A DNA stretch of 45,373 nt from Virgisporangium aurantiacum (GCF_016863635.1 NZ_BOPG01000001.1:1-45373); one strand, 5' to 3'; positions 1-8,557 are shown, numbered from the stretch's first letter. Made by a program: numbers and translations. Notes: generated by a model from the sequence alone, not told the origin.

Positions 1-410
1 CCCCGAACAAACTCGTCTACACCGGCAACATCAAGCCCGCGGTCCCGACCACACCGGCGGGAACCACCGTCTACATCATCAACCCCACCGCGTTCCCGAT
101 CGCTGACCGCGCCACCGTCGAAAGCCCCATCACCGTCGCGAACGCGGCAGGCAACGGCTCCGCTGCCGCCGTGGTCAAGGTCAGCGCCCGCCACACCGAT
201 CGCGGTGACCTGGCCGTCTACCTGATCGCCCCGGACGGCACGCAATACCAGTTGAAGACCGCCACCTCCGGTGACGACGTGGCCAACCTCAACGCGGTCT
301 ACACCGTCAACCTGTCGGGCGAGGTCCGCGCCGGCACCTGGAAACTGCGGGTGCAGGACGCGTTCGCCGGCGACACCGGCACTCTCGACACCTGGAATCT
401 CACCGTCTGA
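1..410 (+). CDS. Secreted subtilisin-like protease, C-terminal P-domain (partial)
   Basis: This is the 3' end of a gene that begins left of the window; codons are read from base 3 and 135 remain before the TGA. The first residues (PNKLVYTG) resemble the end of an S8 subtilase catalytic domain. After a linker comes a proprotein-convertase P-domain of about 85 residues: an IADRATVESPI strand, then HTDRGDLAVYLIAPDGT, and finally the GTWKLRVQDAFAGDTG and LDTWNLTV signature. P-domains are beta-sandwiches found at the C-terminus of secreted serine and metallo-proteases. The P-domain call is firm. The S8 catalytic domain is inferred from a few residues, because the catalytic triad lies outside the window. 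A hairpin terminator follows 12 bases after the stop. Confidence 0.8.
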   Translation, partial: PNKLVYTGNIKPAVPTTPAGTTVYIINPTAFPIADRATVESPITVANAAGNGSAAAVVKVSARHTDRGDLAVYLIAPDGTQYQLKTATSGDDVANLNAVYTVNLSGEVRAGTWKLRVQDAFAGDTGTLDTWNLTV

Positions 411-421
411 ACAACCAAAAC

Positions 422-454
422 AAGGGCGCCTCCACCGAGCCGGAGGCGCCCTTT
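422..454 (+). terminator. Rho-independent terminator after the P-domain protease
   Basis: A perfect 12-bp inverted repeat (AAGGGCGCCTCC at 422-433, GGAGGCGCCCTT at 442-453) encloses an 8-base loop, and the 3' arm ends in TTT. It lies 12 bases past the protease stop codon and before the next gene. Confidence 0.85.
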
Positions 455-511
455 GCGTATCAGCAGACCCAGTGATTGCCTGACTTTTACCTTTTGTAGG
501 CAAACGCGAGT

Positions 512-1042
512 GTGAGACGTACCGTGTTCAGAATGGAGACCCGGGGGGCGGCCGTGCGGCGCACGGTCGAGATCGCAGTGCCCGCGCACATCGCGTACGA
601 GCGGATGTGTCGCATCGAAGAGTATCCATTGTTTCGGCATCAGGTACGTGAAGTGCTCGCGTTGTCGGACGACACGCTGCGGTGGGATCTCCCCGGCGAG
701 AGTTTCACCGCCCGGCTCGACCTGCGGGAGCCCGACCGCCTGCTGCAGTGGCACAGCGTCGACGGCCCGGACTGCACGGAGACCGTCACGATCCAGCCAC
801 TTTCCCCGCAACGATGCCTGGTGACCGCCGAGCTGAACGGGCCGGCGACGATCGTCGACGGGCTCGCGGCCGACCTGCCGGAGTTCAAGCGCCAGGTCGA
901 GCGGGACCACCCGCCGCTGGGCCACTTCGTGAACGAGCGCCCGCCGACCCTCAACCGGCACCGGTCGAACTGGCGTGAACAGCGCATGATCGGGCGCACC
1001 AGTACCGGGGAACGCGGAGCACGGCAGGGACCCGCTGCCTAG
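512..1042 (+). CDS. SRPBCC (START/polyketide-cyclase-like) family protein
   Basis: The product is up to 176 residues and looks like a single SRPBCC ligand-binding fold. It has the typical opening strand RRTVEIAVPAHIAYERMCRIEEYP, the middle hydrophobic strands WDLPGESFTARLDL and LLQWHSVDG, and the long C-terminal helix PEFKRQVERD. The family binds hydrophobic ligands or acts as aromatase/cyclase; no ligand can be named here. The start is uncertain: GTG at 512, ATG at 533 and GTG at 554 are all in frame. The last has a G-rich Shine-Dalgarno-like stretch at 543-548 and would begin right at the domain. The last 25 residues are basic and look disordered. The gene stands alone between a terminator and the next operon. 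Confidence 0.72.
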   Translation: MRRTVFRMETRGAAVRRTVEIAVPAHIAYERMCRIEEYPLFRHQVREVLALSDDTLRWDLPGESFTARLDLREPDRLLQWHSVDGPDCTETVTIQPLSPQRCLVTAELNGPATIVDGLAADLPEFKRQVERDHPPLGHFVNERPPTLNRHRSNWREQRMIGRTSTGERGARQGPAA

Positions 1043-1074
1043 AGTTGGACAAATAGCGGGGAAAAGGGGGTTCG

Positions 1075-1449
1075 ATGACCGCGATCCTGGTCGCCGATGA
1101 CGACGAGGACATTCGGGAGCTCGTGCTGTTTAAGCTCGAGGCGGCGGGCTTCGACGTCACCGCGGTCGACAATGGACTCTCCGCACTGGAAGCCGCCCGT
1201 AACCGGCCACCCGACCTCGCTCTGCTCGACGTCATGATGCCGGGGCTGTCGGGCATCGACGTGTGCCGGGCGCTGCGCGCCGAAGAGGCCACCGCCCAGC
1301 TGCCGGTGATCCTGCTGACGGCCCGCGCGCAGGAGGGCGACGTCCAGATCGGGTTCGGCGCCGGCGCCGACGACTACGTCGTCAAGCCGTTCAGTCCCAA
1401 GGAACTCGTGAGCCGGGTCGAGGCCGTACTGTCGCGCGCCAAAGCATGA
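1075..1449 (+). CDS. Single-domain response regulator (REC only)
   Basis: This 124-residue protein consists only of a phosphoacceptor receiver domain. The acidic pocket is D8-D9-D10, the phosphorylation site is D52 (ALLDVMMPG), the switch Thr lies in LLTARA, and the conserved Lys is in YVVKPFSP. No output domain follows, so it must act by protein contact, as CheY or Spo0F do. A G-rich ribosome site (GGGGG) sits about 5 bases before the ATG. The stop is 10 bases before the HEAT-repeat gene, and the glycosyltransferase follows, so the three probably form one transcript and the regulator may control that enzyme. Its closeness to flagellar genes does not make it the chemotaxis CheY. Confidence 0.9.
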   Translation: MTAILVADDDEDIRELVLFKLEAAGFDVTAVDNGLSALEAARNRPPDLALLDVMMPGLSGIDVCRALRAEEATAQLPVILLTARAQEGDVQIGFGAGADDYVVKPFSPKELVSRVEAVLSRAKA

Positions 1450-1459
1450 GCGCCAACGC

Positions 1460-2569
1460 ATGACGCTTGCGCACGCCGCGGCGATCGCGCTCGCCGCGCT
1501 GATGGCCGCGGCGCTGCTGTTCGGCGCGATCACCGTGCTGGGACGCGTGACGAAGAGGCAGTTGACGGCCCGCCGCGCCCGGCTCGCCGCACCCGCGCGC
1601 AAGCTGTTGGTACGGCTGACGGCGGGCGACGACGACGAGACGCTCCTCGACCAACTGGTCGCCGTCGACCAGCGCACCTGGAACGCCGTCGAGCCGGCCG
1701 CGGTCGGGATGCTCGGCAAGGTGCGGGGGGAGGCGCACACGAGCCTCGTCACCGTGTTCAAGCGGCGCGGTGCCGGCGACCGCGCGCTCAGGGAACTCAC
1801 CGCGCGCGGACCGGTGACCCGGGCCCGCGCCGCCGAGGTGCTCGGCAACCTCGGTGACCCGGCGTCCGTCCCCGCGCTGTGCACGCTGCTCCGCGACCGC
1901 GACCCCGACGTCCGGGTGGTCGCCGCCCGGTCGCTCGGCCGCATCGCCGACCCGGCCGCGGCGATCCCGCTGCTCGACTCGCTCGACGGCCGGAACGCCG
2001 TGCCGCCGCAGATCGCCGCGCACGCGCTCGTTCGGCTGGGGCTGGGCGCGCAGGCCGCGTTCTCGGCCGGGATGCTGCACCACTCCGAACTGGTCCGCGC
2101 CACCGCGCTGGAGGTGCTCGGCCTGATCGGCGCGGTGGGCGCCGCCAAGCAGGTGGAGTTCGCGCTGCGCTCGGACCTGTCGCTGGAGGTCCGGGTGCGG
2201 GCCGCCCGCACGCTCGGCCGGCTCGGTCCGCGGTCGGCGCTGGCGCCGCTGCTGGAGGCGGTCGAGCCGGGCCACGCCAAGCAGTTGCGGGCCGAGGCGG
2301 CGAAGGCGCTCGGTGAGCTGGGGGCGCCGGCTGCGGCGCAGCCGCTTGCGGCGCTGCTCGCCGACGACGAGTACGAGGTGGCCCACGAGTCGGCGCGGGC
2401 GCTGTTGAAGCTGGGCGTGGCCGGGCGGAGCGAGCTGGAGAAGGCGGTCGACGAGGCCGACGACGAGCCGCTGAACGCCGAGACCCCGGGCGGGCACGCC
2501 CGCGAGGCGCTCAGCGCCGCCCACCTCGCGGAGCTGCGGAAAGACGCGCTGGCCGGGGCAGCGCGGTGA
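1460..2569 (+). CDS. Membrane-anchored HEAT-repeat protein
   Basis: The protein has 369 residues. Residues about 4-27 form one hydrophobic N-terminal membrane segment, followed by a basic stretch (KRQLTARRAR), so the bulk probably faces the cytoplasm. From about residue 110 onward there are repeated HEAT / PBS-lyase-type helical pairs with the recurring pattern R..AAR.LG.(L/I).DP.A...L..LL.D, for example RARAAEVLGNLGDPASVPAL and RVVAARSLGRIADPAAAIPL. Such solenoids are scaffolds for protein contacts; the PBS-lyase name implies no lyase activity. The 3' end overlaps the next gene by 4 bases (GTGA), which indicates translational coupling. A scaffold between the receiver protein and the glycosyltransferase is plausible but inferred. 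Confidence 0.82.
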   Translation: MTLAHAAAIALAALMAAALLFGAITVLGRVTKRQLTARRARLAAPARKLLVRLTAGDDDETLLDQLVAVDQRTWNAVEPAAVGMLGKVRGEAHTSLVTVFKRRGAGDRALRELTARGPVTRARAAEVLGNLGDPASVPALCTLLRDRDPDVRVVAARSLGRIADPAAAIPLLDSLDGRNAVPPQIAAHALVRLGLGAQAAFSAGMLHHSELVRATALEVLGLIGAVGAAKQVEFALRSDLSLEVRVRAARTLGRLGPRSALAPLLEAVEPGHAKQLRAEAAKALGELGAPAAAQPLAALLADDEYEVAHESARALLKLGVAGRSELEKAVDEADDEPLNAETPGGHAREALSAAHLAELRKDALAGAAR

Positions 2570-3981
2570 TCCAGGACTTCTTCCGCATCACCGACGTGGC
2601 GATCCTCACCTACTTCCTCGTCATCAACACGAGTTACCTGATCCTCATCGTGCTCGCCGCGGCCGAGTTCGTCCGGCACCTGCGGCACCAGCCGTTCGCC
2701 GGCCTGGAGGACATGTACCGCAGCCCGCTCACCCCGGGCGTCTCCGTGCTCGTGCCGGCCCACAACGAGGAGGCCGGGATCGTCGCGTCGGTGCAGGGGA
2801 TGCTCGCGCTGCGCTACCCGCAGCTCGAGGTGATCGTCATCGACGACGGCTCGACCGACAGGACCTTCGACCGGCTGAAAGAGGAGTTCGACCTCATCGA
2901 GACGCCCCGCGTCGTGCCGAACGAGGTGCCTACCAAGGGCAAGGTGGTCGGCGTCTACGTGCCCCGCCTGCGGCCCGAGCCGTTGATCGTGGTGCGCAAG
3001 GAGAACGGCGGCAAGACCGACGCGCTCAACACCGGCATCAACCTCGCCCGGCAGCCGTTGGTGTGCATGGTCGACGCCGACTCCATCCTCGACCCGCAGG
3101 CCCTCCTGACCGTGGCCAAGCCGTTCGCCGACGACCCGCTGCGCACCGCCGCCACCGGCGGGGTCATCCGGGTGGCCAACGGCTGCAGCGTCGTCGCCGG
3201 CCGCATCGTCGACGTCCGGATGCCGCCGAAGTGGCTGCCCCGGGTGCAGGTGGTGGAGTACCTGCGGGCGTTCCTGCTCGGGCGCACCGGCTGGTCGCGG
3301 CTCGGCGGGCTGCTCATCATCTCCGGCGCGTTCGGCATGTTCCGCCGCGACCTGGTCGTGGAGATCGGCGGGCTCGACCACGACACGATCGGCGAGGACG
3401 CCGAACTGGTGGTCCGGCTGCACCGGCACATGCGCGAGCAGCGGCGCGACTACCGCGTGGTGTTCGTCGCCGAGCCGGTGTCGTGGAGCGAGGCGCCGTC
3501 GACGGCGCGGGTGCTCGGCCGGCAGCGGCGCCGGTGGCACCGCGGCATCTCCGAGATCCTGTGGAAGCACCGCCGCATGCTCGCCAACCCGCGGTACGGC
3601 CGGATCGGGCTCATAGCGATGCCCTACTACGTGTTGTTCGAGTTCCTGGCGCCGGTGATCGAGCTGGCCGGGCTGGTGATGGTGCCGCTCGGCTTCGCCG
3701 TCGGCGCGGTGAACGTCGACTTCGCGCTGAAGTTCCTCCTCGTGGCCTACGGCTACGCGATGGTGGTGAACCTGATCGCGCTCGCCGTCGAGGAGTTCAC
3801 GTTCGCCCGCTACCCGGGCTGGAAGGACCTCGCCTACGCGACCGTCGCGAGCGCTCTGGAGAACATCGGCTACCGCCAGTTGACGGCGGTGTGGCGGGTG
3901 ATGGGCGCCTGGGCCGCGATCCGGAAGAAACGCCAGGTGTGGGGTGTGATGACGCGCACCGGCTTCCATGAGGCACGCTAG
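2566..3981 (+). CDS. Processive family 2 glycosyltransferase, membrane protein
   Basis: The protein has 471 residues. A membrane segment at about 10-38 precedes a cytoplasmic GT-A domain. Visible signature residues are VLVPAHNEE, DDGSTD starting at D93, VDAD at 169-172, a GEDAELVVRLH acceptor-site motif, and QRRRW at 320-324, the Q-x-x-R-W motif of processive enzymes. Hydrophobic segments at about 345-410 (MPYYVLFEFLAPVIELAG and following) would form the export part. The layout matches poly-N-acetylglucosamine synthases (PgaC/IcaA) and hyaluronan/cellulose-type synthases, so the likely job is making an extracellular polysaccharide. The sugar cannot be told from sequence. It is translationally coupled to the HEAT gene. 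Confidence 0.85.
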   Translation: MIQDFFRITDVAILTYFLVINTSYLILIVLAAAEFVRHLRHQPFAGLEDMYRSPLTPGVSVLVPAHNEEAGIVASVQGMLALRYPQLEVIVIDDGSTDRTFDRLKEEFDLIETPRVVPNEVPTKGKVVGVYVPRLRPEPLIVVRKENGGKTDALNTGINLARQPLVCMVDADSILDPQALLTVAKPFADDPLRTAATGGVIRVANGCSVVAGRIVDVRMPPKWLPRVQVVEYLRAFLLGRTGWSRLGGLLIISGAFGMFRRDLVVEIGGLDHDTIGEDAELVVRLHRHMREQRRDYRVVFVAEPVSWSEAPSTARVLGRQRRRWHRGISEILWKHRRMLANPRYGRIGLIAMPYYVLFEFLAPVIELAGLVMVPLGFAVGAVNVDFALKFLLVAYGYAMVVNLIALAVEEFTFARYPGWKDLAYATVASALENIGYRQLTAVWRVMGAWAAIRKKRQVWGVMTRTGFHEAR

Positions 3982-3987
3982 GAGCCG

Positions 3988-4626
3988 ATGCGGCCGCACG
4001 TGATCCTCAGCTGCGCGATGTCCCTCGACGGGTACATCGACGACGCCACCGACGAGAGGCTGATCCTCTCCGGCCCGGCCGACCTCGACCGGGTCGACGC
4101 CCTGCGCGCGGGTTGCGACGCGATCCTGGTCGGCGCCGGCACCGTGCGCGCCGACAATCCGCGCCTGCTGGTCCGCAGCGCGACGCGTCGGGCCGAGCGC
4201 AAGCGTCGGAAAAAGCCGGAGAACCCGACGAAGGTGACGCTCACCACGACCGGCGACCTCGACCCGCACGCCGCCTTCTTCACGGCGGGCGACGCGGCGA
4301 GGATCGTCTACGTGCCACCCGGAACCACCGCGGACCTCCCGGCCACGATCGTGGCCGCCGACGGCCTGCCCGCGCTGCTCGAAGACCTGGCCGGCCGCGG
4401 CGTGGAGCGGCTGCTGGTCGAGGGCGGCACCGCGATGCACACCGCGTTCCTGTCCGGCGGGCTGGCCGACGAGCTCCAGCTCGCCGTCGCGCCGATCCTG
4501 GTCGGCGGCGGCACCCGGTTCGTCGAGCCGGCCACGTTCCCGCCCGGCCGCCTCACCCTGCTGGCGATGGACCGGGTCGGCGACATGGCCGTGCTCACCT
4601 ACGGCCGGCCCTGGAAAAGACCGTGA
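3988..4626 (+). CDS. RibD C-terminal-type (dihydrofolate-reductase-like) reductase
   Basis: The 212-residue protein matches the RibD_C/DHFR-like fold. It opens with RPHVILSCAMSLDGYIDD, continues with DAILVGAGTVRADNPRLL, and ends with a LLVEGGTAMHTAFL and LAVAPILVGGGTRF block. In riboflavin synthesis this domain reduces the ribosylamino-pyrimidine with NADPH, normally fused behind a deaminase. Here it stands alone and the deaminase-like gene starts at its stop codon (TGATG overlap), so the two are translationally coupled in an order opposite to the usual fusion. A role in riboflavin synthesis is possible, but a related pyrimidine or deazapurine pathway cannot be excluded. The ATG lies 6 bases after the glycosyltransferase stop. 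Confidence 0.85.
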   Translation: MRPHVILSCAMSLDGYIDDATDERLILSGPADLDRVDALRAGCDAILVGAGTVRADNPRLLVRSATRRAERKRRKKPENPTKVTLTTTGDLDPHAAFFTAGDAARIVYVPPGTTADLPATIVAADGLPALLEDLAGRGVERLLVEGGTAMHTAFLSGGLADELQLAVAPILVGGGTRFVEPATFPPGRLTLLAMDRVGDMAVLTYGRPWKRP

Positions 4627-5075
4627 TGAAGACCGACGAGGAGTGGCTGCGGACGGCCATCGAGCACTCGCGGCACTGCCTGCCGAGTTACGCCGCGTAC
4701 TCGGTCGGCGCGATCATCGTGTCGTCGGCCGGGGTGGAACTGGCCCGCGGCTACTCCCGCGAGACGGAGGCGACGGCGCATGCGGAGGAGGCGGCGCTGG
4801 CACGCGTCACATTAAATGATCTTGCGGACGCCACGCTGTATTCGTCGCTCGAGCCGTGCGGGGTACGGACGTCGCGACCCGTGCCGTGCGCGCGGCTGAT
4901 CGCCGAAACGGCGATCGGCCGCGTGGTGTTCGCGATGCGCGAACCACCGACGCTCGCGCCCGGCGGCGGCGCGGGAATGTTGCGCGCCGCCGGGGTCGAG
5001 GTGGTCGAAATGAACGAGCTTTCGGACGCGGTGCGCGCGGTGAACGCGCACCTGTTCGGCGACGTGCGCCGCTGA
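4626..5075 (+). CDS. RibD N-terminal-type pyrimidine deaminase (cytidine deaminase fold)
   Basis: This 149-residue protein is a zinc-dependent deaminase of the CMP/dCMP/RibD group. The zinc and proton-shuttle motif is H52-A-E54, and the second metal motif is P-C78-x9-C88 (EPCGVRTSRPVPC), with an extended Cys spacing like RibD. The N-terminal MKTDEEWLRTAIEHSRHCLP and the GGGAGMLRAAGVEV segment also fit RibD deaminases, where the latter turn precedes the fused reductase. The start ATG at 4626 overlaps the reductase stop by one base; a GTG at 4623 is also in frame. It probably works with the upstream reductase as a two-protein equivalent of RibD. Confidence 0.83.
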   Translation: MKTDEEWLRTAIEHSRHCLPSYAAYSVGAIIVSSAGVELARGYSRETEATAHAEEAALARVTLNDLADATLYSSLEPCGVRTSRPVPCARLIAETAIGRVVFAMREPPTLAPGGGAGMLRAAGVEVVEMNELSDAVRAVNAHLFGDVRR

Positions 5076-5085
5076 CGGCGTTGCC

Positions 5086-5814
5086 TCAGACCGACAGCGG
5101 TGCCTCGGAGAGGTCGGCGGCCAGCTCTTCGAGGTACTGCCAGCGGCCCACGTCACGGGCGGTGTAGGCATCGCTCGCGGCCACCAGTTTCACGCCCGCG
5201 GCGGCCATCGCCCCGGCCACCCGGCGGGTGGGCAGGCGGTGCCGCTCGCTCAGCTCGACGGCGGTACCGGTACCGCGGCAGGCGTCGGCGAGCGTGGCGA
5301 GGATGGCATCGTCCACAGTGGACTCCGCGATACCGGCCTCGGCCAGGAACTCCAGCGGGCGGGCCAGGGTGGTCGGGGCGTAGCGGCCGACGCGCTCCAT
5401 CGCCAGGCACAGCACGCCGACGAGCCGGGCGGCGACCTCGTCGGCGGCCAGGACGCCGCTGTCGAGCTGGGCCCGCACGAGGTCGGGGCCGAGCAGGCCG
5501 GCCGGGGTGGGCAGCCGGGAGACGGCCAGCGAGATGATCTCCAGCTGGCCGAGGTCGGACGGGAACGCCAGCCAGCCGTCGACGCCGATGGCCTCGACCT
5601 CGACACCGCGCCGGAGGATCACGTCGGTGCGCTTCTGCGCCCGCTGGATGGTCGCGATGTACGAGGGCAGCCAACCGGTGTCCGACCCGACCCGGTCGGC
5701 GAACGTCAGCTCGGTGATGCCGGCCGCCTCGGCGGCCGCGACGACGATGCTGACGCTGTCGTGGCCGGCCGCGTAGGCGGTGTGGACGTGGGCGTCGCGG
5801 CTCAGATCGATCAT
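5086..5814 (-). CDS. PHP-domain phosphoesterase-like protein
   Basis: The 242-residue protein has the PHP metal-binding start D7-A-H9-V-H11-T, a further ILRRGVEVEA strand (metal-ligand Glu), a central LGQLEIISLAVSRL strand, and a C-terminal VKLVAASDAYTARDVG segment with the late Asp ligand. This matches histidinol-phosphatase-like PHP proteins. These bind two or three metal ions and hydrolyse phosphoester bonds; the substrate is unknown. Its stop lies 10 bases from that of the deaminase gene on the other strand, so the two genes converge. The roughly 100 bases upstream, up to 5913, separate it from the regulator gene and show no clear promoter. Confidence 0.75.
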   Translation of the reverse strand: MIDLSRDAHVHTAYAAGHDSVSIVVAAAEAAGITELTFADRVGSDTGWLPSYIATIQRAQKRTDVILRRGVEVEAIGVDGWLAFPSDLGQLEIISLAVSRLPTPAGLLGPDLVRAQLDSGVLAADEVAARLVGVLCLAMERVGRYAPTTLARPLEFLAEAGIAESTVDDAILATLADACRGTGTAVELSERHRLPTRRVAGAMAAAGVKLVAASDAYTARDVGRWQYLEELAADLSEAPLSV

Positions 5815-5913
5815 GGGTACACATCCGTGTGTTGGCAGGGGCGGTGGCTTGCCTGACCAATACTCCGGACCGACCCGTGCCGTTCGGTGACCCGCGACGT
5901 TGCCGAAAGGTGG

Positions 5914-6609
5914 TTACTGCACGGGGGCCGGCCGCCGGTACCGGTAGCCGAAGCCGCGCACGCTCTCGATCGGGCTCGCCTCCGGGTCGGTCCAGCCGAG
6001 CTTGCGGCGCAGCCGCAGCACGGCGAACTTGACCCGCTCGGGGCCGATGCCGGTCGGGTCGTCCCAGGCCTGTGCCAGCAACTGGTTCGGCGACAGCACC
6101 GCGCCCGCGTGCCGCACGAGCACGTTCAACAACCGGAACTCGGTCGGCGTCAGGCGGACCTCCGCGTCGGACACGAACGCGCGCCGGGCGGCCGGGTCGA
6201 TCCGCAACGTCCCGTCGTCGTAGACCTCGTCGGCCCACGACGCGGTGGTGCCCGACCGGCGCAGCAGCGCCTCCACCCGGGCCACCAGTTCGGCGTTGGT
6301 GAACGGCTTGGTCAGGTAGTCGTCGGCGCCGCCGCGCAGGCCGCGCACCTTGTCCGACTCCTGGCCGTGCGCGGTGAGCAGCAACACCGGCACGTCGGAG
6401 ATGTCGCGCAGGCGTTCCAGCACCTGCCAGCCGTCCATGCCGGGCAGGCCGATGTCGAGGATCACCAGCTCCGGCCGCTCGTTGAAGGCGTCGCGGAGGC
6501 CGGCCCGGCCGTCCTTGGCGTGCGCGACCTGGTGGCCGGCCCGCTGCAGCAGCAGTCGCAGAGCGAGGGCGATGTCCGGATCGTCCTCAACGACCAAAAG
6601 ACGACTCAT
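5914..6609 (-). CDS. OmpR/PhoB-family response regulator
   Basis: The 231-residue protein has a receiver domain (E8-D9-D10, phosphoacceptor D52 in VILDIGLPG, LLTAHG switch Thr, YLTKPF Lys) and a winged-helix DNA-binding domain from about residue 130: VRLTPTEFRLLNVLVRHAG, then LRRKLGW and SIRSVRGFGYRY-like residues (IESVRGFGYRYRRP). The start ATG at 6609 overlaps the kinase stop by 4 bases, and GGAGG lies 6 bases upstream on this strand. OmpR/PhoB proteins typically bind direct repeats spaced 11 bp, which is the spacing of the boxes found throughout this window, including one upstream of this operon. It is therefore a candidate reader of them, by inference only. Confidence 0.92.
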   Translation of the reverse strand: MSRLLVVEDDPDIALALRLLLQRAGHQVAHAKDGRAGLRDAFNERPELVILDIGLPGMDGWQVLERLRDISDVPVLLLTAHGQESDKVRGLRGGADDYLTKPFTNAELVARVEALLRRSGTTASWADEVYDDGTLRIDPAARRAFVSDAEVRLTPTEFRLLNVLVRHAGAVLSPNQLLAQAWDDPTGIGPERVKFAVLRLRRKLGWTDPEASPIESVRGFGYRYRRPAPVQ

Positions 6610-8495
6610 GACGAACCTCCATGTGTGCGACGTGCGGGACGCGTGGGAAGGGTCACGGTCACCGTGGTGCCTGCGCCCTCGGTGCTGGCGACCTGGATGG
6701 TGCCGCCGTGCAGTTCGACGATGGCCCGGCTGACCACCAGTCCGAGCCCGGTGCCGGGCGGGGTCGGCTGGCCGCCCGCCGCGGTGTTCGAGCCCCGGAA
6801 GAACGCGCTGAACACCCGGGCCAGCTCCGCGGCCGGGATACCCACGCCGGTGTCGCCCACCGACAGCTGCCAGCCGGTGGAGACGGGCTGCGCCCGGACC
6901 GTGACCGACCCGCCGGCCGGGGTGAACTTCAGCGCGTTGTTCAGCAGGTTGTCGATCACCTGGTGCAGCCGGGTCTCGTCGCACGTCAGCTCGGGGCCGT
7001 CGTGCGTCTCCACCACCAGGCGCAGGCCGGCGTTCTCGGCCGCCGGCAGCCGTTCGGTCACGGCGGTACGCACCAGGTCGGGCAGGCGCACCGGGGCCGG
7101 CCGCAGGTGCAGGGTGCGCGCTTCCAGGCGGGACAGCAGGAGCAGGTCCTCGATCAGGCGGAGCAGCCGGTTGGCGTTGCGGTCGATGACGTCGAGGTAC
7201 TGCCGCTGTTCGTCGTTGAGCAGCCCGCTGCTCGCGTCACCGAGCAGGTGACCGAAGGCGACCACCGACGAGAGCGGACCGCGCAGCTCGTGCGCGACGG
7301 TCGCCACGAACTGGTTGTTCAGGGCCGCGGCCTCGGCGAGGCCGCGGTTGCGCTCCTCCAGGCCGCGCCGCACGGCCACCTTCGAGGTGACGTCGCGCAG
7401 GTGCATCAGCGTGCCGCGGTGCCCGCCCTCGCTCTCCAGCGGCACGAAGTCGAGTTCGACCACGCGACCGTCGGCGAGCTCGACCTCCTCGCCCATCACG
7501 GCCCGGCGCGCCGCCACGATGTCGCGCAGGCGCACGGCGTCGGTGACCCCGGCGCCGAACAGCGGCTGCAGCTTGGCCAGCAGCCGCGGCCAGCCCCGTT
7601 CGCCGCCGACCTGCACCGGGTCGGCCATGCCGAGGATGCGGCGGAACGCCGAGTTCGCGACGGTGACGCGCTGGTCCTCGTCGATCAGGAGAATGCCGTC
7701 GCGCAGCGTCTCGACGAGCGACAGCAGCCTCCCCCGTTCCACCCGCAACGCGCGTTCCGCGGCCCGCTGGGTGGTGACGTCGAGCCCGAAGTAGGCGACG
7801 ACACCGGCGTCCGGCACGTCGACGAAGCTGCGGACCGCGAACTCGAACCGGCGCCAGTTGCCGGCCGCAGTGCGGATCCGCAGGTCGACGCTGCTCGGCG
7901 GCGTCTCGCCGGCGCAGGCGGCGATGAAGGTGCCGATCGCGTCCGGCCGGTCCTCCGGGTGGATCAGGTCGAGCAGGTTGTCGGTGGGCGGGCTTTCCCG
8001 GTCGTAGCCGAGCAGGCTGCCGAACGACTCCGACAGCGGGGTCCAGCCGTGTGCGGGGTCGATCACGACGATCAGGGCCCGGGCGTTCCGGGAGAGCACC
8101 CCGTGCAGCCCGACCGGCGGCCCCGGGTGCTCGGGCACCGCCCGGCAGGGCAGCCGCAGGGCGCGGCCGGCCGCGTCGACGATCGCGTCGAGGGCGCCGC
8201 GGGCCAGCCGGTGCGCCTCCGGGTCGGACAGGTCGGCGCGCAGCGTCTGCCGCCATTCGAGCGGTCCGACCGGCCGGGAGGCGGTGAGCTCCGGCCGACC
8301 GCCCGCGCCGGGCCGGCCCGCGAGCGTGAAGCCGGCGCCGCGCACGCCGGGCAGTTGGCGCACGTCCGGGAGGAGCGCCTGAACCTCGACCATCGTCGTG
8401 GCCCGCTCGGCGCGATCGATCAACTCGGTGGCAGCCGGTGCCACGAGTTCGGCGGCTGAGCCGTGATCGGTGTCTCCGCGCACAGTTCTCCTCAC
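6606..8495 (-). CDS. PAS-domain sensor histidine kinase
   Basis: The product is 629 residues with no clear membrane segment, so it is probably a cytoplasmic sensor. After a poorly recognised N-terminal 150 residues come two PAS-like domains (first around WTPLSESFGSLLGYD and DLIHPEDRPDAI, second around SLVETLRDGILLIDEDQRV). The HisKA helix has the phospho-His H402 in VAHELRGPLSSV. The ATPase domain shows the N box NLLNNALKF, the G1 box VGDTGVGIP, the F region FSAFFRG and the G2 box GTGLGLV. It is coupled to the downstream OmpR-type regulator by a 4-base overlap, so they form a cognate pair. The promoter must lie in the divergent gap 8496-8705. Confidence 0.92.
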   Translation of the reverse strand: MRRTVRGDTDHGSAAELVAPAATELIDRAERATTMVEVQALLPDVRQLPGVRGAGFTLAGRPGAGGRPELTASRPVGPLEWRQTLRADLSDPEAHRLARGALDAIVDAAGRALRLPCRAVPEHPGPPVGLHGVLSRNARALIVVIDPAHGWTPLSESFGSLLGYDRESPPTDNLLDLIHPEDRPDAIGTFIAACAGETPPSSVDLRIRTAAGNWRRFEFAVRSFVDVPDAGVVAYFGLDVTTQRAAERALRVERGRLLSLVETLRDGILLIDEDQRVTVANSAFRRILGMADPVQVGGERGWPRLLAKLQPLFGAGVTDAVRLRDIVAARRAVMGEEVELADGRVVELDFVPLESEGGHRGTLMHLRDVTSKVAVRRGLEERNRGLAEAAALNNQFVATVAHELRGPLSSVVAFGHLLGDASSGLLNDEQRQYLDVIDRNANRLLRLIEDLLLLSRLEARTLHLRPAPVRLPDLVRTAVTERLPAAENAGLRLVVETHDGPELTCDETRLHQVIDNLLNNALKFTPAGGSVTVRAQPVSTGWQLSVGDTGVGIPAAELARVFSAFFRGSNTAAGGQPTPPGTGLGLVVSRAIVELHGGTIQVASTEGAGTTVTVTLPTRPARRTHGGSS

Positions 8496-8557
8496 TCTTT
8501 GTGCGTCCCATTCTTACCTAGTGTCATGGGTTGTACGGTAAATTCCGGACGTACTCG

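Noticed and set aside
1075..1449. Chemotaxis CheY for the flagellar motor
   Set aside because: It is a receiver-only protein, but it is coupled to the HEAT and glycosyltransferase genes, 17 kb from the motor genes, with no che gene nearby; naming it cheY is not supported.
1039..4440. An 1133-codon open frame antisense to the receiver, HEAT and glycosyltransferase genes
   Set aside because: Same reason: mirror frame of well-supported genes with no recognisable domain.
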